Origin: Streptomyces sp. NBC_01497
Lineage (GTDB): Bacteria; Actinomycetota; Actinomycetes; Streptomycetales; Streptomycetaceae
DNA: 64,000 nt
Assembly (NCBI RefSeq): GCF_036250695.1
Contig: NZ_CP109427.1
Location: 868,001-932,000, forward strand
Direction of reading: 5' to 3'
The notes under the pieces were generated by a model. The model did no database searches, was not told the DNA's origin, and saw nothing but the letters and a program-made list of their open reading frames with translations. The position numbers and the translations under genes are program-made. This document shows, one piece after another, positions 42,899-51,160 of the stretch (its first letter is position 1; each line of letters begins with the position of its first letter).

Positions 42899-43728
42899 GT
42901 CACCCGGGCACCGGCACCGCCGCGGCCAGGGGCTTCGCGACCGGGGCCGGACACACCGTTCCGCCCCCGGCGGGACACTCCCCCGCGAGCCCGTCCACCA
43001 CCGGTGCCGGTGCCGGCGCCGGCACCAGCACCAGCACCGAGGCAGCGCCGCACGCCGTCCCATCGGAGTGGCGCGCCGACCCGTACACCCACGCCCTGAC
43101 TTCCGGCCACGGTCCGCTGTTCCTGAAAGGCACGGACGGGGAACGACTGCCTCTCGGTGTGGAACGCTGGTGCGGCACACCGGACGCGGCCGACCGCACC
43201 GTCGTCGGGCGCTGTGAGGGCGCGGTGCTGGACATCGGCTGCGGTCCGGGCCGGTTCGTCATCGCGCTGGCCCTCGCGGGGCACAGGACACTCGGCATCG
43301 ACGTCAACCGGGCGGCCGTGCGCAGGACCGTGCGACAGGGCGGACCCGCACTCGTGCGGTCGGTGTTCGACCCCGTGCCGCGCGAAGGCCGGTGGAACAC
43401 CGCCCTGCTCGTCGACGGCAACATCGGCATCGGGGGAGATCCCGCGACGCTGCTCGCCCGCGCGGCGGAGATCCTGGTTCCCGGCGGGCTGCTGGTCGTC
43501 GAGGTGGCGGCCCGCGACATCGACGAACGCCTGGAGGTCCGCTTCGACACCGGCCGCTCCCGAACGGCGGAGGGCGAAGCCTTCCCCTGGGCCCGGCTCG
43601 GTACCCGGGCCCTGCTGCGTCACGCCGGCACGGCCGGTGACTGGGCGGGGCGGGAGACCTGGGACCACGCCGGACGCGCCTTCGTGGCGCTCCGCAGCCG
43701 GACCCGTCCCGCTCCGTCCTCCTGGTGA
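42895..43728 (+). CDS. Class I SAM-dependent methyltransferase
   Basis: 277 aa. A disordered N-terminal stretch of about 55 residues (Gly/Ala/Ser/Thr) precedes the SAM-binding motif VLDIGCGPGRFVIALALAGH, then LGIDVNRAAVRRTVRQG and VPGGLLVVEVAARD. Likely methylates the sugar or lipid-linked product of this operon. It starts by ATGA overlap and is followed by a hairpin, so it ends the transcription unit. Confidence 0.85.
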   Translation: MSHPGTGTAAARGFATGAGHTVPPPAGHSPASPSTTGAGAGAGTSTSTEAAPHAVPSEWRADPYTHALTSGHGPLFLKGTDGERLPLGVERWCGTPDAADRTVVGRCEGAVLDIGCGPGRFVIALALAGHRTLGIDVNRAAVRRTVRQGGPALVRSVFDPVPREGRWNTALLVDGNIGIGGDPATLLARAAEILVPGGLLVVEVAARDIDERLEVRFDTGRSRTAEGEAFPWARLGTRALLRHAGTAGDWAGRETWDHAGRAFVALRSRTRPAPSSW

Positions 43729-43734
43729 CCTGCT

Positions 43735-43781
43735 GGTGAACTGCCCTGACCGAACACCCTTAATGTTCCGGGCAGTTCACC
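43735..43781 (+). terminator. Hairpin ending the six-gene operon
   Basis: GGTGAACTGCCC (43735-43746) and its exact complement (43770-43781). Inside the loop a second pair, GAACA/TGTTC, extends the structure. It lies 6 bases after the methyltransferase stop. The remainder of 43729-44046 has no gene apart from the operator-like site below. Confidence 0.75.
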
Positions 43782-43953
43782 ACGTGCCCGGCATCTTCGC
43801 GCGAGAACAGGCGGGAGTCGGCGGGCGCTCCCTCCCGGCGTTCGGCCGGGGCCTCCGGCGCGCACCCACCCCAGGTGGTCGGCCGGGGCCCCGGGCTCGC
43901 CCGCGTTGTCGCGGCAGGACAGCGGGTTCTTACGGAGCGATGACATCCGTTGC

Positions 43954-43968
43954 GCACAATTGAATTGC
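43954..43968. promoter_or_regulatory. OhrR-like box upstream of secreted hydrolase
   Basis: GCACAATTGAATTGC contains ACAATT-G-AATTGc, close to the ACAATT.AATTGT core known for OhrR sites. The half GCACAATT occurs again in front of the OhrR-like gene (44934-44941). This suggests that the regulator controls both genes. Confidence 0.55.
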
Positions 43969-44046
43969 AGGCTACATTCATGACCGCAACCACGTGGGCG
44001 GGTCGCGATCTGACCGCCCGCCAGCCATCGCCGGAAGGAATGCACG

Positions 44047-44897
44047 ATGAACGTCGCATCGCTGAAGCGCTCCAGTTCCCTGCGCCGAGGAACGGCCGCG
44101 AGTGTGGGCGCCCTCGCCCTGACCGCCGCCGGGGTCCTCGCCTTCGGCAGCACCGCGTCCGCCACGGACTCCCACGTCGGCGGGCCGAAGCCGACGATCG
44201 TGCTGGAGCATGGCGCCTTCGCTGACGCGTCCAGCTGGAACGGCGTGATCGAGCGGCTGCGGGGTGACGGATACCAGGTGATCGCACCGGCCGACCCGCT
44301 GCGCTCGGTCGCCACCGACGCGGCCTACCTGCGGGGCGTCGTGGACCACGTACAGGGCCCCGTCGTGCTGGTGGGCCACTCCTACGGGGTTCCGTCATCA
44401 GCGAGGCCGCGACGAACGACCCCAAGGTCAAAGCGCTCGTGTATGCGGCGGCCTTCCTCCCCGCCCCGGGGGAGAGCGCGGGCGAACTGTCCGCGAAGTT
44501 CCCCGGCAGCACCCTCGGAGATGCCCTCGACCCGGTCACGTACACGCTGCCCGACGGGACGCGGGGAACCGACCTCTCCATCAAGGCGGGGTCGTTCCAC
44601 CACCAGTTCGCGGCCGACGTTCCCGCGGACCAGGCGGCTCTGATGGCGGCCACCCAGCGCCCCATCACGCAGGCGGCCCTCGACGAGAAGGCCACATCGG
44701 CCGCCTGGAAGACCACGCCCAGCTGGGACATCATCACGACCCAGGACCTCAACATCCCCCCGGCCGCGCAGAAGTTCATGGCGCGGCGCGCCCACGCCCA
44801 CGTCACCGTGGTGAAGTCCTCCCACGCGGTGTCCGTCTCGCACCCCGCAGTCGTCACCGAGGTGATCGAGCAGGCGGCCCGCGCCACCGTGAAGTGA
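44047..44897 (+). pseudogene. Secreted alpha/beta hydrolase, frameshifted
   Basis: The first frame codes a signal peptide (ALALTAAGVLAFGSTASA, cut after ASA) and the N-terminal half to VVLVGHSYG, with the nucleophile Ser. The second half (YAAAFLPAPGESAGELS to the stop at 44897) continues in another frame. One missing base in the G run at 44386-44389 explains it: with five Gs the frame reads HSYGGSVISEAATNDPKVK. The restored protein would have about 283 aa and belongs to the same family as the hydrolase at 48017. It may be a true mutation or a sequence error in a homopolymer. An OhrR-like gene follows. Confidence 0.8.
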
Positions 44898-44928
44898 CGT
44901 GCCCCCCGGGCCTTCGCCGGGCAAGTGG

Positions 44929-44953
44929 ATTGTGCACAATTCGGTAGTACAAT
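44929..44953 (+). promoter_or_regulatory. Autoregulatory site and -10 of ohrR-like gene
   Basis: The perfect palindrome ATTGTGCACAAT (44929-44940) is followed by TACAAT (44948-44953), a good -10 box 6 bases before the ATG at 44960. No ribosome site is visible, so the message is probably leaderless. The palindrome overlaps the promoter, as expected for self-repression. Confidence 0.55.
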
Positions 44954-44959
44954 CGCCAC

Positions 44960-45445
44960 ATGTCCGATGACGCGCGCACGACACCCACAGCGGCCGGGGC
45001 GGACTTCCTCCGCCTCGACCTGCACCTCTGTTTCGATCTGCAGAACACCTCCCGGGCCTTCGGGGACGTGTACCGGCGGGTACTGCGCGACACGGGGCTC
45101 ACCTACCCCCAGTACCTCGTCATGGTCGCCCTGTGGGAGCACGGCGAGCTGCCGGTCAAGCGCCTCGGGCAGCTCCTCAGGCTGGACTCTGGCACCTTGT
45201 CGCCCCTGCTCAAGCGGATGGAGGCGGCGGGCCTCGTGTCGCGGACCCGCAGTGCCGCCGACGAGCGCTCTGTGATCGTGCGGACGACCGCCCAGGGCGC
45301 CGGCCTCCGGGAGAGCGCGAACGACATCCCGTACGCGATCCACGCGGCGGCCGGCCTGTCCGAGGAGGAGGCCTCGGTCCTCCAGCGGTCTCTGAGGAAG
45401 CTCGCCGCATCGCTCGACGCCTGGGAGGACCGCACCGGCGAGTGA
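44960..45445 (+). CDS. OhrR-like MarR family redox regulator
   Basis: 161 aa. LDLHLCFDLQNTSRAFGDVY carries the reactive Cys (C24) at the position of the peroxide-sensing Cys of OhrR. TYPQYLVMVALWEHGELPVK and LDSGTLSPLLKRMEAAGLV are the conserved winged-helix parts. OhrR represses genes until its Cys is oxidised by organic peroxide or hypochlorite. The usual target, an OsmC/Ohr peroxidase gene, is absent; the neighbour is the secreted hydrolase, which shares the GCACAATT half-site. Confidence 0.85.
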   Translation: MSDDARTTPTAAGADFLRLDLHLCFDLQNTSRAFGDVYRRVLRDTGLTYPQYLVMVALWEHGELPVKRLGQLLRLDSGTLSPLLKRMEAAGLVSRTRSAADERSVIVRTTAQGAGLRESANDIPYAIHAAAGLSEEEASVLQRSLRKLAASLDAWEDRTGE

Positions 45446-45532
45446 GGTCGAAGTGAGGTCGAAGGACACTGGCCCGCTCGTCCCGGCGGTCGCGCAAGCG
45501 ACCCACCGGGAGGCGCACGCCGGACGGGGCCA

Positions 45533-45570
45533 CCGGGGCCCGTCCCCGCGTGGGCGGGAACGGGCCCCGG
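45533..45570. terminator. Two-way hairpin between convergent genes
   Basis: An 11-bp outer stem (CCGGGGCCCGT and its complement) and a 5-bp inner stem (CCCGC/GCGGG) with one mismatch and a GTGG loop. Located between the OhrR-like gene and the convergent DUF6924 gene. Confidence 0.6.
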
Positions 45571-45643
45571 CCGGATGCACACCTTCGGGCGGTCCCGCCC
45601 GGCGTGATCCACGGCGCGCGAGTGCGGCCTCGTCCGCCCGGGA

Positions 45644-46045
45644 TCAGAAGCCCCGGAAGACCCCGTCCTCGTCCGCCGAGCTCGCGAAATCGTCCCAGTC
45701 CATGTTGGCAAGGGAGATGTTGTTCTCGATCGACCACAGTTCTTCGGCTATGACCCGAAGTTCGTGGCTTTCGTCCTCGTCGCGGTAGAGGACGAGCAGC
45801 GGCCTCCCGGGGGCGGTGAGGGCTGTCCTGTCCGCCACGATGAGGAAGAGATCCGGGCCGGCGAGCCCGGCGACCTGCTCCGATGTCAGGTCGCGGTGAT
45901 CGGGATCATCGACGATCTGCAGATTGGCGAGGAAATCGTCCTCGTTCGGTGTCGTGACGGCCGTGAGCAGCGCGCGCCACGCCTCCTCGTCGGAGAAGTC
46001 GGTGCGGACGAGCGGGGTGCTGTCGTCTGTCGGGGGAAGACTCAT
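45644..46045 (-). CDS. DUF6924-like protein
   Basis: 133 aa, acidic. LVRTDFSDEEAWRALLTAV near the start and LANMDWDDFASSADEDGVF at the end are the pattern of a Streptomyces family of unknown role. No membrane segment or catalytic motif. The start at 46045 is chosen since the family normally begins a few residues before LVRTDFS. Upstream, 46046-46445 (400 bp) shows no gene; a CCGGCAGTAC segment occurs twice near 46358-46405. Confidence 0.7.
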   Translation of the reverse strand: MSLPPTDDSTPLVRTDFSDEEAWRALLTAVTTPNEDDFLANLQIVDDPDHRDLTSEQVAGLAGPDLFLIVADRTALTAPGRPLLVLYRDEDESHELRVIAEELWSIENNISLANMDWDDFASSADEDGVFRGF

Positions 46046-46445
46046 GATGAAGCGCGGTCCTTGTCGTGGAGCGTCCAACAGGGAAGAGGCGTACGCGAGA
46101 TCGGTCGCCCGACCTCTGCGCACCGCCACCTCGAACATAACCACCGGGTCTGACACTGAGGCCGGTACCCGGGTCGCGGTGGCCGTGACTCAGGGTCCGA
46201 CCGACGTCCCGACGGGCTGTCCTGCGGTTGTTCCGTCCGGCCGCGGGGACCTGTTGCCGCAGCTCGGGACGGCCCACTCCGGCACCCGGCGGGTGTCGCG
46301 CGCACGGGCGCCCGCAACCCGTACCCCGTACGCCTTCGCCGGCGTCGCGGCGGCCGGCCGGCAGTACATCGATCCGGGCAACGCCCCACCCCCGGCAGTA
46401 CGTCGAGTACGGCAGTGCGCCGTGCCCGGGGACGGCTCGCGACGC

Positions 46446-47894
46446 TCAGCCCCGGTACGCCTTCATCAGGTGCAGCCAGACCTCGCTGATGGTCGGGAAG
46501 CAGGGCACCGCGTGCCAGAGCCGGTCCATCGTGATGCGTCCCGCCACGGCCACCGTCGCCGAGTGCAGGAGTTCCGCGACGCCCGGGCCCACGAACGTGA
46601 CACCGAGCAGGTACTCGTGGTCGAGGTCGACCACCATCCTGGCGTGCCCGCGGTAGCCGTCGGCGTAGAGGAAGGCCCCCTGCACCTCGCCCATGTCCAC
46701 GTCGACCACCTTGGTCCGGTGGCCGGTCTGCTGGGCCTGTGCCGCGGTCAGCCCCACGGCCGCGGCCTCGGGGTCACAGAAGAAGACCTGCGGTACCGCT
46801 TGCGTGTCCGCGGTGGTCGCGTGGTCGCCCCACGGCTCCTCGTCGAGCGACAGCCCCCGCGCGCGGGCGCCGATGGCCTCGCCCGCTATCCGCGCCTGGT
46901 ACTTGCCCTGATGGGTGAGCAGGGCGTGGTGGTTGACATCCCCGGCCGCGTACAGCCAGCCGCCGTCGACCCCGCGTACGCGACAGGTCCCATCCACATC
47001 CAGCCAGGAGCCGGGTGCGAGACCCGCCGTGTCGAGTCCGAGGTCATCGGTGCCCGGCGCCCTGCCGGTGGCGAACAGGACCTCGTCCGCCTCCAGTTCA
47101 CCGCCGGTGTCGAGGCGCAGGGTGACGGGCCCCGCCGGATCGGGCCTGCTCAGGGACGTCACGGAGGTTGCCGTGCGCACGTCCACGCCCGACTCGGCCA
47201 GTCCCCGGGCGACCTCTTCGCCGACGAACGGCTCCATGCGCGGCAGGACACCGCTCCCGCGTACGAGCAGAGTGACCTGGGCGCCCAGCCCCTGCCAGGC
47301 ACTGGCCATCTCCACGGCGACCCCGCCCCCGCCCACCACGGCGAGCCTTCCCGGTACGTCCTCGGAGTCGGTGGCCCGCCGGTTGTTCCAGGCGCGTGCC
47401 TCCTCGATGCCCGGCAGGTCCGGCAGGGAGGCGGCACTGCCGGTGCACAGGACCACGGCGTGCCGTGCCTCCAGCGTCACCCGCTCGCCGCCCGGCCGGT
47501 CGACCGTGACGCGGCGCTCGCCGGCGAGCCGCCCATGGCCGCGCACCAGAGCCGCGCCGAGACCGGTCATGGAGTCGGCCTGCCCGGCGTCGTCCCAGTT
47601 GGTGACGACACGGTCCCGGCGGGCGAACGCGCCCTGCGGGTCGACCCTCCCGGTCACGGCCGCCCTCGCCCCTTCGACCCGTTGTGTGTCGGCCACCGCG
47701 ACGACCGGCCGCAGCAGCGCCTTGCTCGGGACGCAGGCCCAGTACGAGCACTCGCCACCGACGAGTTCGCGTTCGACCATGGCGACGGACAGGCCTGCGG
47801 CACGCGCGCGCTCCACCAGGGTCTGGCCGACCGGCCCCGCGCCGACCACGATCACGTCATGGAGGGCGGTCCGGTCATCGGGGGTCGGATTCAT
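46446..47894 (-). CDS. Flavoprotein disulfide reductase (group I)
   Basis: 482 aa. FAD site IVVGAGPVGQTLVERARAAG, redox-active disulfide in GGECSYWACVPSKALLRP (Cys-x4-Cys), NAD(P)H site LAVVGGGGVAVEMASAWQGL, second FAD segment LYAAGDVNHHALLTHQGKY, and a C-terminal dimer domain. The usual His-Glu pair at the C-terminus is not seen (HAVPCFPTISEVW instead), so it is neither standard lipoamide dehydrogenase nor glutathione reductase, and lacks the Cys pair of mercuric reductase. Probable cytoplasmic NAD(P)H oxidoreductase. Same strand as the two hydrolases upstream. Confidence 0.82.
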   Translation of the reverse strand: MNPTPDDRTALHDVIVVGAGPVGQTLVERARAAGLSVAMVERELVGGECSYWACVPSKALLRPVVAVADTQRVEGARAAVTGRVDPQGAFARRDRVVTNWDDAGQADSMTGLGAALVRGHGRLAGERRVTVDRPGGERVTLEARHAVVLCTGSAASLPDLPGIEEARAWNNRRATDSEDVPGRLAVVGGGGVAVEMASAWQGLGAQVTLLVRGSGVLPRMEPFVGEEVARGLAESGVDVRTATSVTSLSRPDPAGPVTLRLDTGGELEADEVLFATGRAPGTDDLGLDTAGLAPGSWLDVDGTCRVRGVDGGWLYAAGDVNHHALLTHQGKYQARIAGEAIGARARGLSLDEEPWGDHATTADTQAVPQVFFCDPEAAAVGLTAAQAQQTGHRTKVVDVDMGEVQGAFLYADGYRGHARMVVDLDHEYLLGVTFVGPGVAELLHSATVAVAGRITMDRLWHAVPCFPTISEVWLHLMKAYRG

Positions 47895-48016
47895 CTTCCT
47901 GCCTCTTCTCTCGGTGCCGCGGGTTGCCGGTCGGCGCGTCCGGTGTCCTGCCGGAGCGGCGCCGCCCTCCCGCTCACGGCGCCGGAACCGGGAGGGCCGG
48001 CCGCTTCCCGGCGGCT

Positions 48017-48730
48017 TCAGTGCACGAGCGCCGTCTGCTGGAGCGCGTCCATGATCACGTCCGTCACGAGCCCGGCCGCGCTGATCAGGGGGGCGTGGTC
48101 GGTGTTCATGGACCTGATGGACGCGTGCATGCGCTCTGCCATGAACCGCTGGGTTCCGGGCGGGATCATGCGGTCCTGTTCGGCCACGAAGTACCAGGAC
48201 GGCCTGGTCCGCCAGAGGGGCGCTCCGACCGGAGTCGTGATGCACCCGACGGCGATCGGACGCTGGACGGAGGCCAGCCACGTGTGGTCCTCGGGCGTGG
48301 CGTTCTGCGCGAACGCGTCGGCGAAGGCCATGTCCGGCAGCCAGACGAGACCCGCCGCGTCCGGAGTGAGCTCGGGTGCGTCCGGGTGCGGCTCTCCCCG
48401 GTAGAAGACGTCGGCCACCGTCTCGCCCTCGTCGGGTGCGAGAGCCGCCACGTAGAGGAGGCCGCTGACCTTGTCGGGCCGGGCCGACCCGATGACGGCG
48501 CCCGCGTAGGCGTGCCCCACGACGAGTGCGGGTTCCGCCACCCGGTCGAGTAGCCGGTCGAGGGCCGCGACGTCGTCGTCGAGCGAGGTCAGCGGAAGGG
48601 GAGCGGCACGGGCCCGTACGCCCCTGTCCCGGAGGAGGCCGATGACCCGGCTCCAGCTCGATCCGTCGGCCCACGCTCCGTGGGCAAGCACCACGGGCGC
48701 CGTGGGGGCCGTGGTGTCGTCGGTGCTCAT
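48017..48730 (-). CDS. Alpha/beta hydrolase-fold protein, Ser to Ala
   Basis: 237 aa. LAHGAWADGSSWSRVIGLLRD is the family start, and ASIRSMNTDHAPLISAAG carries the C-terminal His. The nucleophile elbow, normally GHSYGG, reads VVGHAYAGAVIG: the catalytic Ser is Ala (codon GCC). Thus ordinary ester hydrolysis should be lost; a lyase, binding or other role, or decay, is possible. It resembles the frameshifted secreted hydrolase at 44047. It sits between the dehalogenase-like hydrolase and the flavoprotein gene. Confidence 0.8.
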   Translation of the reverse strand: MSTDDTTAPTAPVVLAHGAWADGSSWSRVIGLLRDRGVRARAAPLPLTSLDDDVAALDRLLDRVAEPALVVGHAYAGAVIGSARPDKVSGLLYVAALAPDEGETVADVFYRGEPHPDAPELTPDAAGLVWLPDMAFADAFAQNATPEDHTWLASVQRPIAVGCITTPVGAPLWRTRPSWYFVAEQDRMIPPGTQRFMAERMHASIRSMNTDHAPLISAAGLVTDVIMDALQQTALVH

Positions 48731-48833
48731 GTCGTGTCTCTCCCCTTCTCGAACCGCTCTGCCGCTCCCCTCGGAAGCAGCCGGAATGCCGTGTGCCACC
48801 GGAGCATTGGGGCCTTCGCCCGTCCTGCGCCCG

Positions 48834-49703
48834 TCAGGACTTCAACGCCCGGCCCAGGAAGCCGGTGATGAGCTCCGCCGCCTCGTCGAAGGCACTCTCC
48901 AGCAGGAAGTGGCCGCCTTCGAGCAGGTGGATCTCCGCGTCGGGCAGATCGCGGGCGAAGGCCTCCGCTCCAGCGGGGCCGAAGATGGGGTCGCCCTTGC
49001 CCCAGACGGCGAGCAGCGGGGGCCGCGCGTCCCGGAAGTATTCGTGCAGCGCCGGGTACTGCGGCGAGTTGGTCGCGTAGTCGAGGAAGAGCTTGAGCTG
49101 GATCTCGTCGTTGCCCGGGCGGGAGATCAGCTGGTAGTCGTGGTGCCACGTGTCGGGGCTCACGACGGTCTCGTCCGGGACCCCGGTGACGTACTGCCAC
49201 TTGGTGACGTCGAGGGTGAGCGCGCCGCGGATGGCACTCTCGGCCTCCGGGCTCTGCTCGCGCTGGTAGTCCCAGATCGTCTTCCAGAAGCTCTCCACGA
49301 AGCCGTCGTCGTAGGCGTTGCCGCTCTGGGTGATGACCGCGGTGACCGCGCCGGGGTTGTTCAGGGCGAGGCGCCAGCCGATGGGGGCACCGTAATCCTG
49401 CACGTAGAGGGCGTACCGGGTGACCCCGATCTGGTCGAGCAGCCCCTTGGTCAACCCCGTCAGCGCGTCGAAGGTGTAGTCGAACTCGTCGACGCCCGGG
49501 GCGTCGGAGAATCCGTAGCCGAGGTGGTCGGGGGCGATGACGTGGTACCGCTCCGCGAGCACCGGGATGAGGTTGCGGAACATGTACGAGCTGGTGGGGA
49601 AGCCGTGCAGCAGCACCACGGCAGGGGCGTCCGTGGGCCCGGCCTCCCGGTAGAAGAGCTGCTGGCCCTGCACGGTCGCGTACCGGTGGTGAACGGTTGC
49701 CAT
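48834..49703 (-). CDS. Haloalkane dehalogenase/epoxide hydrolase-like
   Basis: 289 aa. HGFPTSSYMFRNLIPVLAER forms the oxyanion side, YVQDYGAPIGWRLALNNPG supplies an Asp nucleophile (not Ser), and LLEGGHFLLES the catalytic His. Asp nucleophiles are typical of epoxide hydrolases and dehalogenases. No signal peptide, hence cytoplasmic. The start at 49703 has AAGGAG upstream. The preceding region is AT-rich with TTGACT at 49764-49759 (minus strand) and GAGTAT at 49739-49734 as a plausible promoter. Confidence 0.85.
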   Translation of the reverse strand: MATVHHRYATVQGQQLFYREAGPTDAPAVVLLHGFPTSSYMFRNLIPVLAERYHVIAPDHLGYGFSDAPGVDEFDYTFDALTGLTKGLLDQIGVTRYALYVQDYGAPIGWRLALNNPGAVTAVITQSGNAYDDGFVESFWKTIWDYQREQSPEAESAIRGALTLDVTKWQYVTGVPDETVVSPDTWHHDYQLISRPGNDEIQLKLFLDYATNSPQYPALHEYFRDARPPLLAVWGKGDPIFGPAGAEAFARDLPDAEIHLLEGGHFLLESAFDEAAELITGFLGRALKS

Positions 49704-50263
49704 AACTAACTCCTTAAATTTGTTTTGACGGTTATACTCAACCATGACCTGGGTAACCAGTCAAACTCTCATAGATGGTTAGCATGGAAAAGGGCCGGCA
49801 CATCGCGCCCAGCGGTCCACCGGGCGCCCTCGTGGCACGTGGCATACCGCTCCGGCCACCTCGCCCCCCCCTGCCGCACCCGCCCCCGCTTCACCCGAGC
49901 CGGACCGGCCTCCGGGAACATCGCCGCCAAAAGGCCCTTTGGCGGCGCGGCTGCCTCCCAGCGGGGCAAACTCCACCTGGTGCACGCGTCGTTGACTCCG
50001 GAACCGGTACGAAGCGATCCGGCGGACCGGCACCGCCCGGCGCTCCCCGGCCGGACCCCGAGGACCGTTCGCCCGCTCCTCGGCGCCCGGAAACCTCGCG
50101 CGATCGGCGACCCGGCCAGGCGGGACTTCCCCATCCCGGTGTGGACGGTCCTCCTCTGCCGCGGGACGTCCTTCGGACGTTCCCGCGCTCCTTGACGACG
50201 GCGTTGTCATCGCGTTCGCTCCTTCGGGCCGCTGCCGTCGGCCGACGGGGCTGGACCGGGGCC
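49704..50263. other. AT-rich promoter and gene-poor region
   Basis: The first 80 bases are the AT-richest of the area and look like a divergent promoter, but no regulator gene follows on the plus strand: frames after ATG 49782 are Pro/Arg-rich shadows. At 49922-49947 a 10-bp stem CGCCGCCAAA/TTTGGCGGCG with loop AGGCCC may be a terminator for the minus-strand gene at 50264. Nothing else is recognised. Confidence 0.4.
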
Positions 50264-50614
50264 TCAGATGCGGGACTCCCCGCCGCCGGCCCGAACCGTC
50301 ACACCGCTCGGCGCGGGGTCGGTCGTCACGAGCGGGCCCGCCACCACCATGTCGTCGACGGCGCCGGTCCGCCTGCCGGGATTCTTCGCCCGCAGTTTCT
50401 CGAAGTACCCGCGTCTGCCCTCTTCACCCACGGAGTCCCGGATGCCGGTGCCACTGGCGCCCTGCGGGACCACGTACACACTGATCCGCCCGAGCACCTG
50501 GACGCCGCTTCGCCTGGACACCACGTCGTCGACCTGCCCGGCGCAAGCGGCCGACAGCTGGATGCCCGCGTCGTCGTGATCCGCCTCCCCGCGCGCTTCC
50601 GGTGCCCCGTTCAC
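50264..50614 (-). CDS. Hypothetical protein
   Basis: 116 aa, not recognised. The frame has strong third-position GC bias, a GTG start with GGAAGG about 12 bases upstream, and a natural-looking composition (VQVLGRISVYVVPQGASGTG, GYFEKLRAKNPGRRTGAVDD). These point to a real gene or the remains of a larger one. No membrane segment or known motif. It lies alone between two gene-poor stretches. Confidence 0.5.
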   Translation of the reverse strand: MNGAPEARGEADHDDAGIQLSAACAGQVDDVVSRRSGVQVLGRISVYVVPQGASGTGIRDSVGEEGRRGYFEKLRAKNPGRRTGAVDDMVVAGPLVTTDPAPSGVTVRAGGGESRI

Positions 50615-50700
50615 GTCCTACCTTCCAGGCACCACGCGGGCGCCGCGAGGGTGACGGCCGGGCGCCACGGCAAAGCCCGCCGCCATCGCCAACCCAACCA

Positions 50701-50730
50701 CTGCCACTGCCACTGCCACTGCCACTGCCA
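50701..50730. repeat. (CTGCCA)5 hexanucleotide microsatellite
   Basis: Five exact units in the gap 50615-51160, which otherwise shows no gene. It is similar in kind to the TCTGCC repeat at 35373 and to the hexamer-rich 3' end of the epimerase gene near 41245-41295. Confidence 0.85.
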
Positions 50731-51160
50731 CGACCGATCACACGGACAACGATCCGGTTCTCAAGTGACACAGCCACGTGCTGGATGCCCTTTCTCCCCC
50801 CCGTTTCCCACTCTAGGAGCCGCCGACCTCCAGCGCCTTCCTCCTGATCATGGAAGTTCCGGTCGCTGGAGCGGACCTGACCATCCCGCCCACCTCCGGG
50901 GCGGCCGTGCGGCGGGCCGGTGTGGTGTGCGGCCTGGAACCCCGGACACCACGCACACCGTCAGCACACTGGCCGGGCAGGGGCAGAACCCCGCGCCCCG
51001 CCACCGTGTTTGGCCGGCCACGTTTCGCGCACGTCCGGCATTGCGGGTGCTCCCGCATGCCCCTAGCGTCGAAGGGAGGATTGCCCTGCGTCCCCGGCCC
51101 TCGCCGTGGGCGGGATGTGACGTGGACGGCGTCCGCCGGACGGGGAAAGAAGGGAACGCC

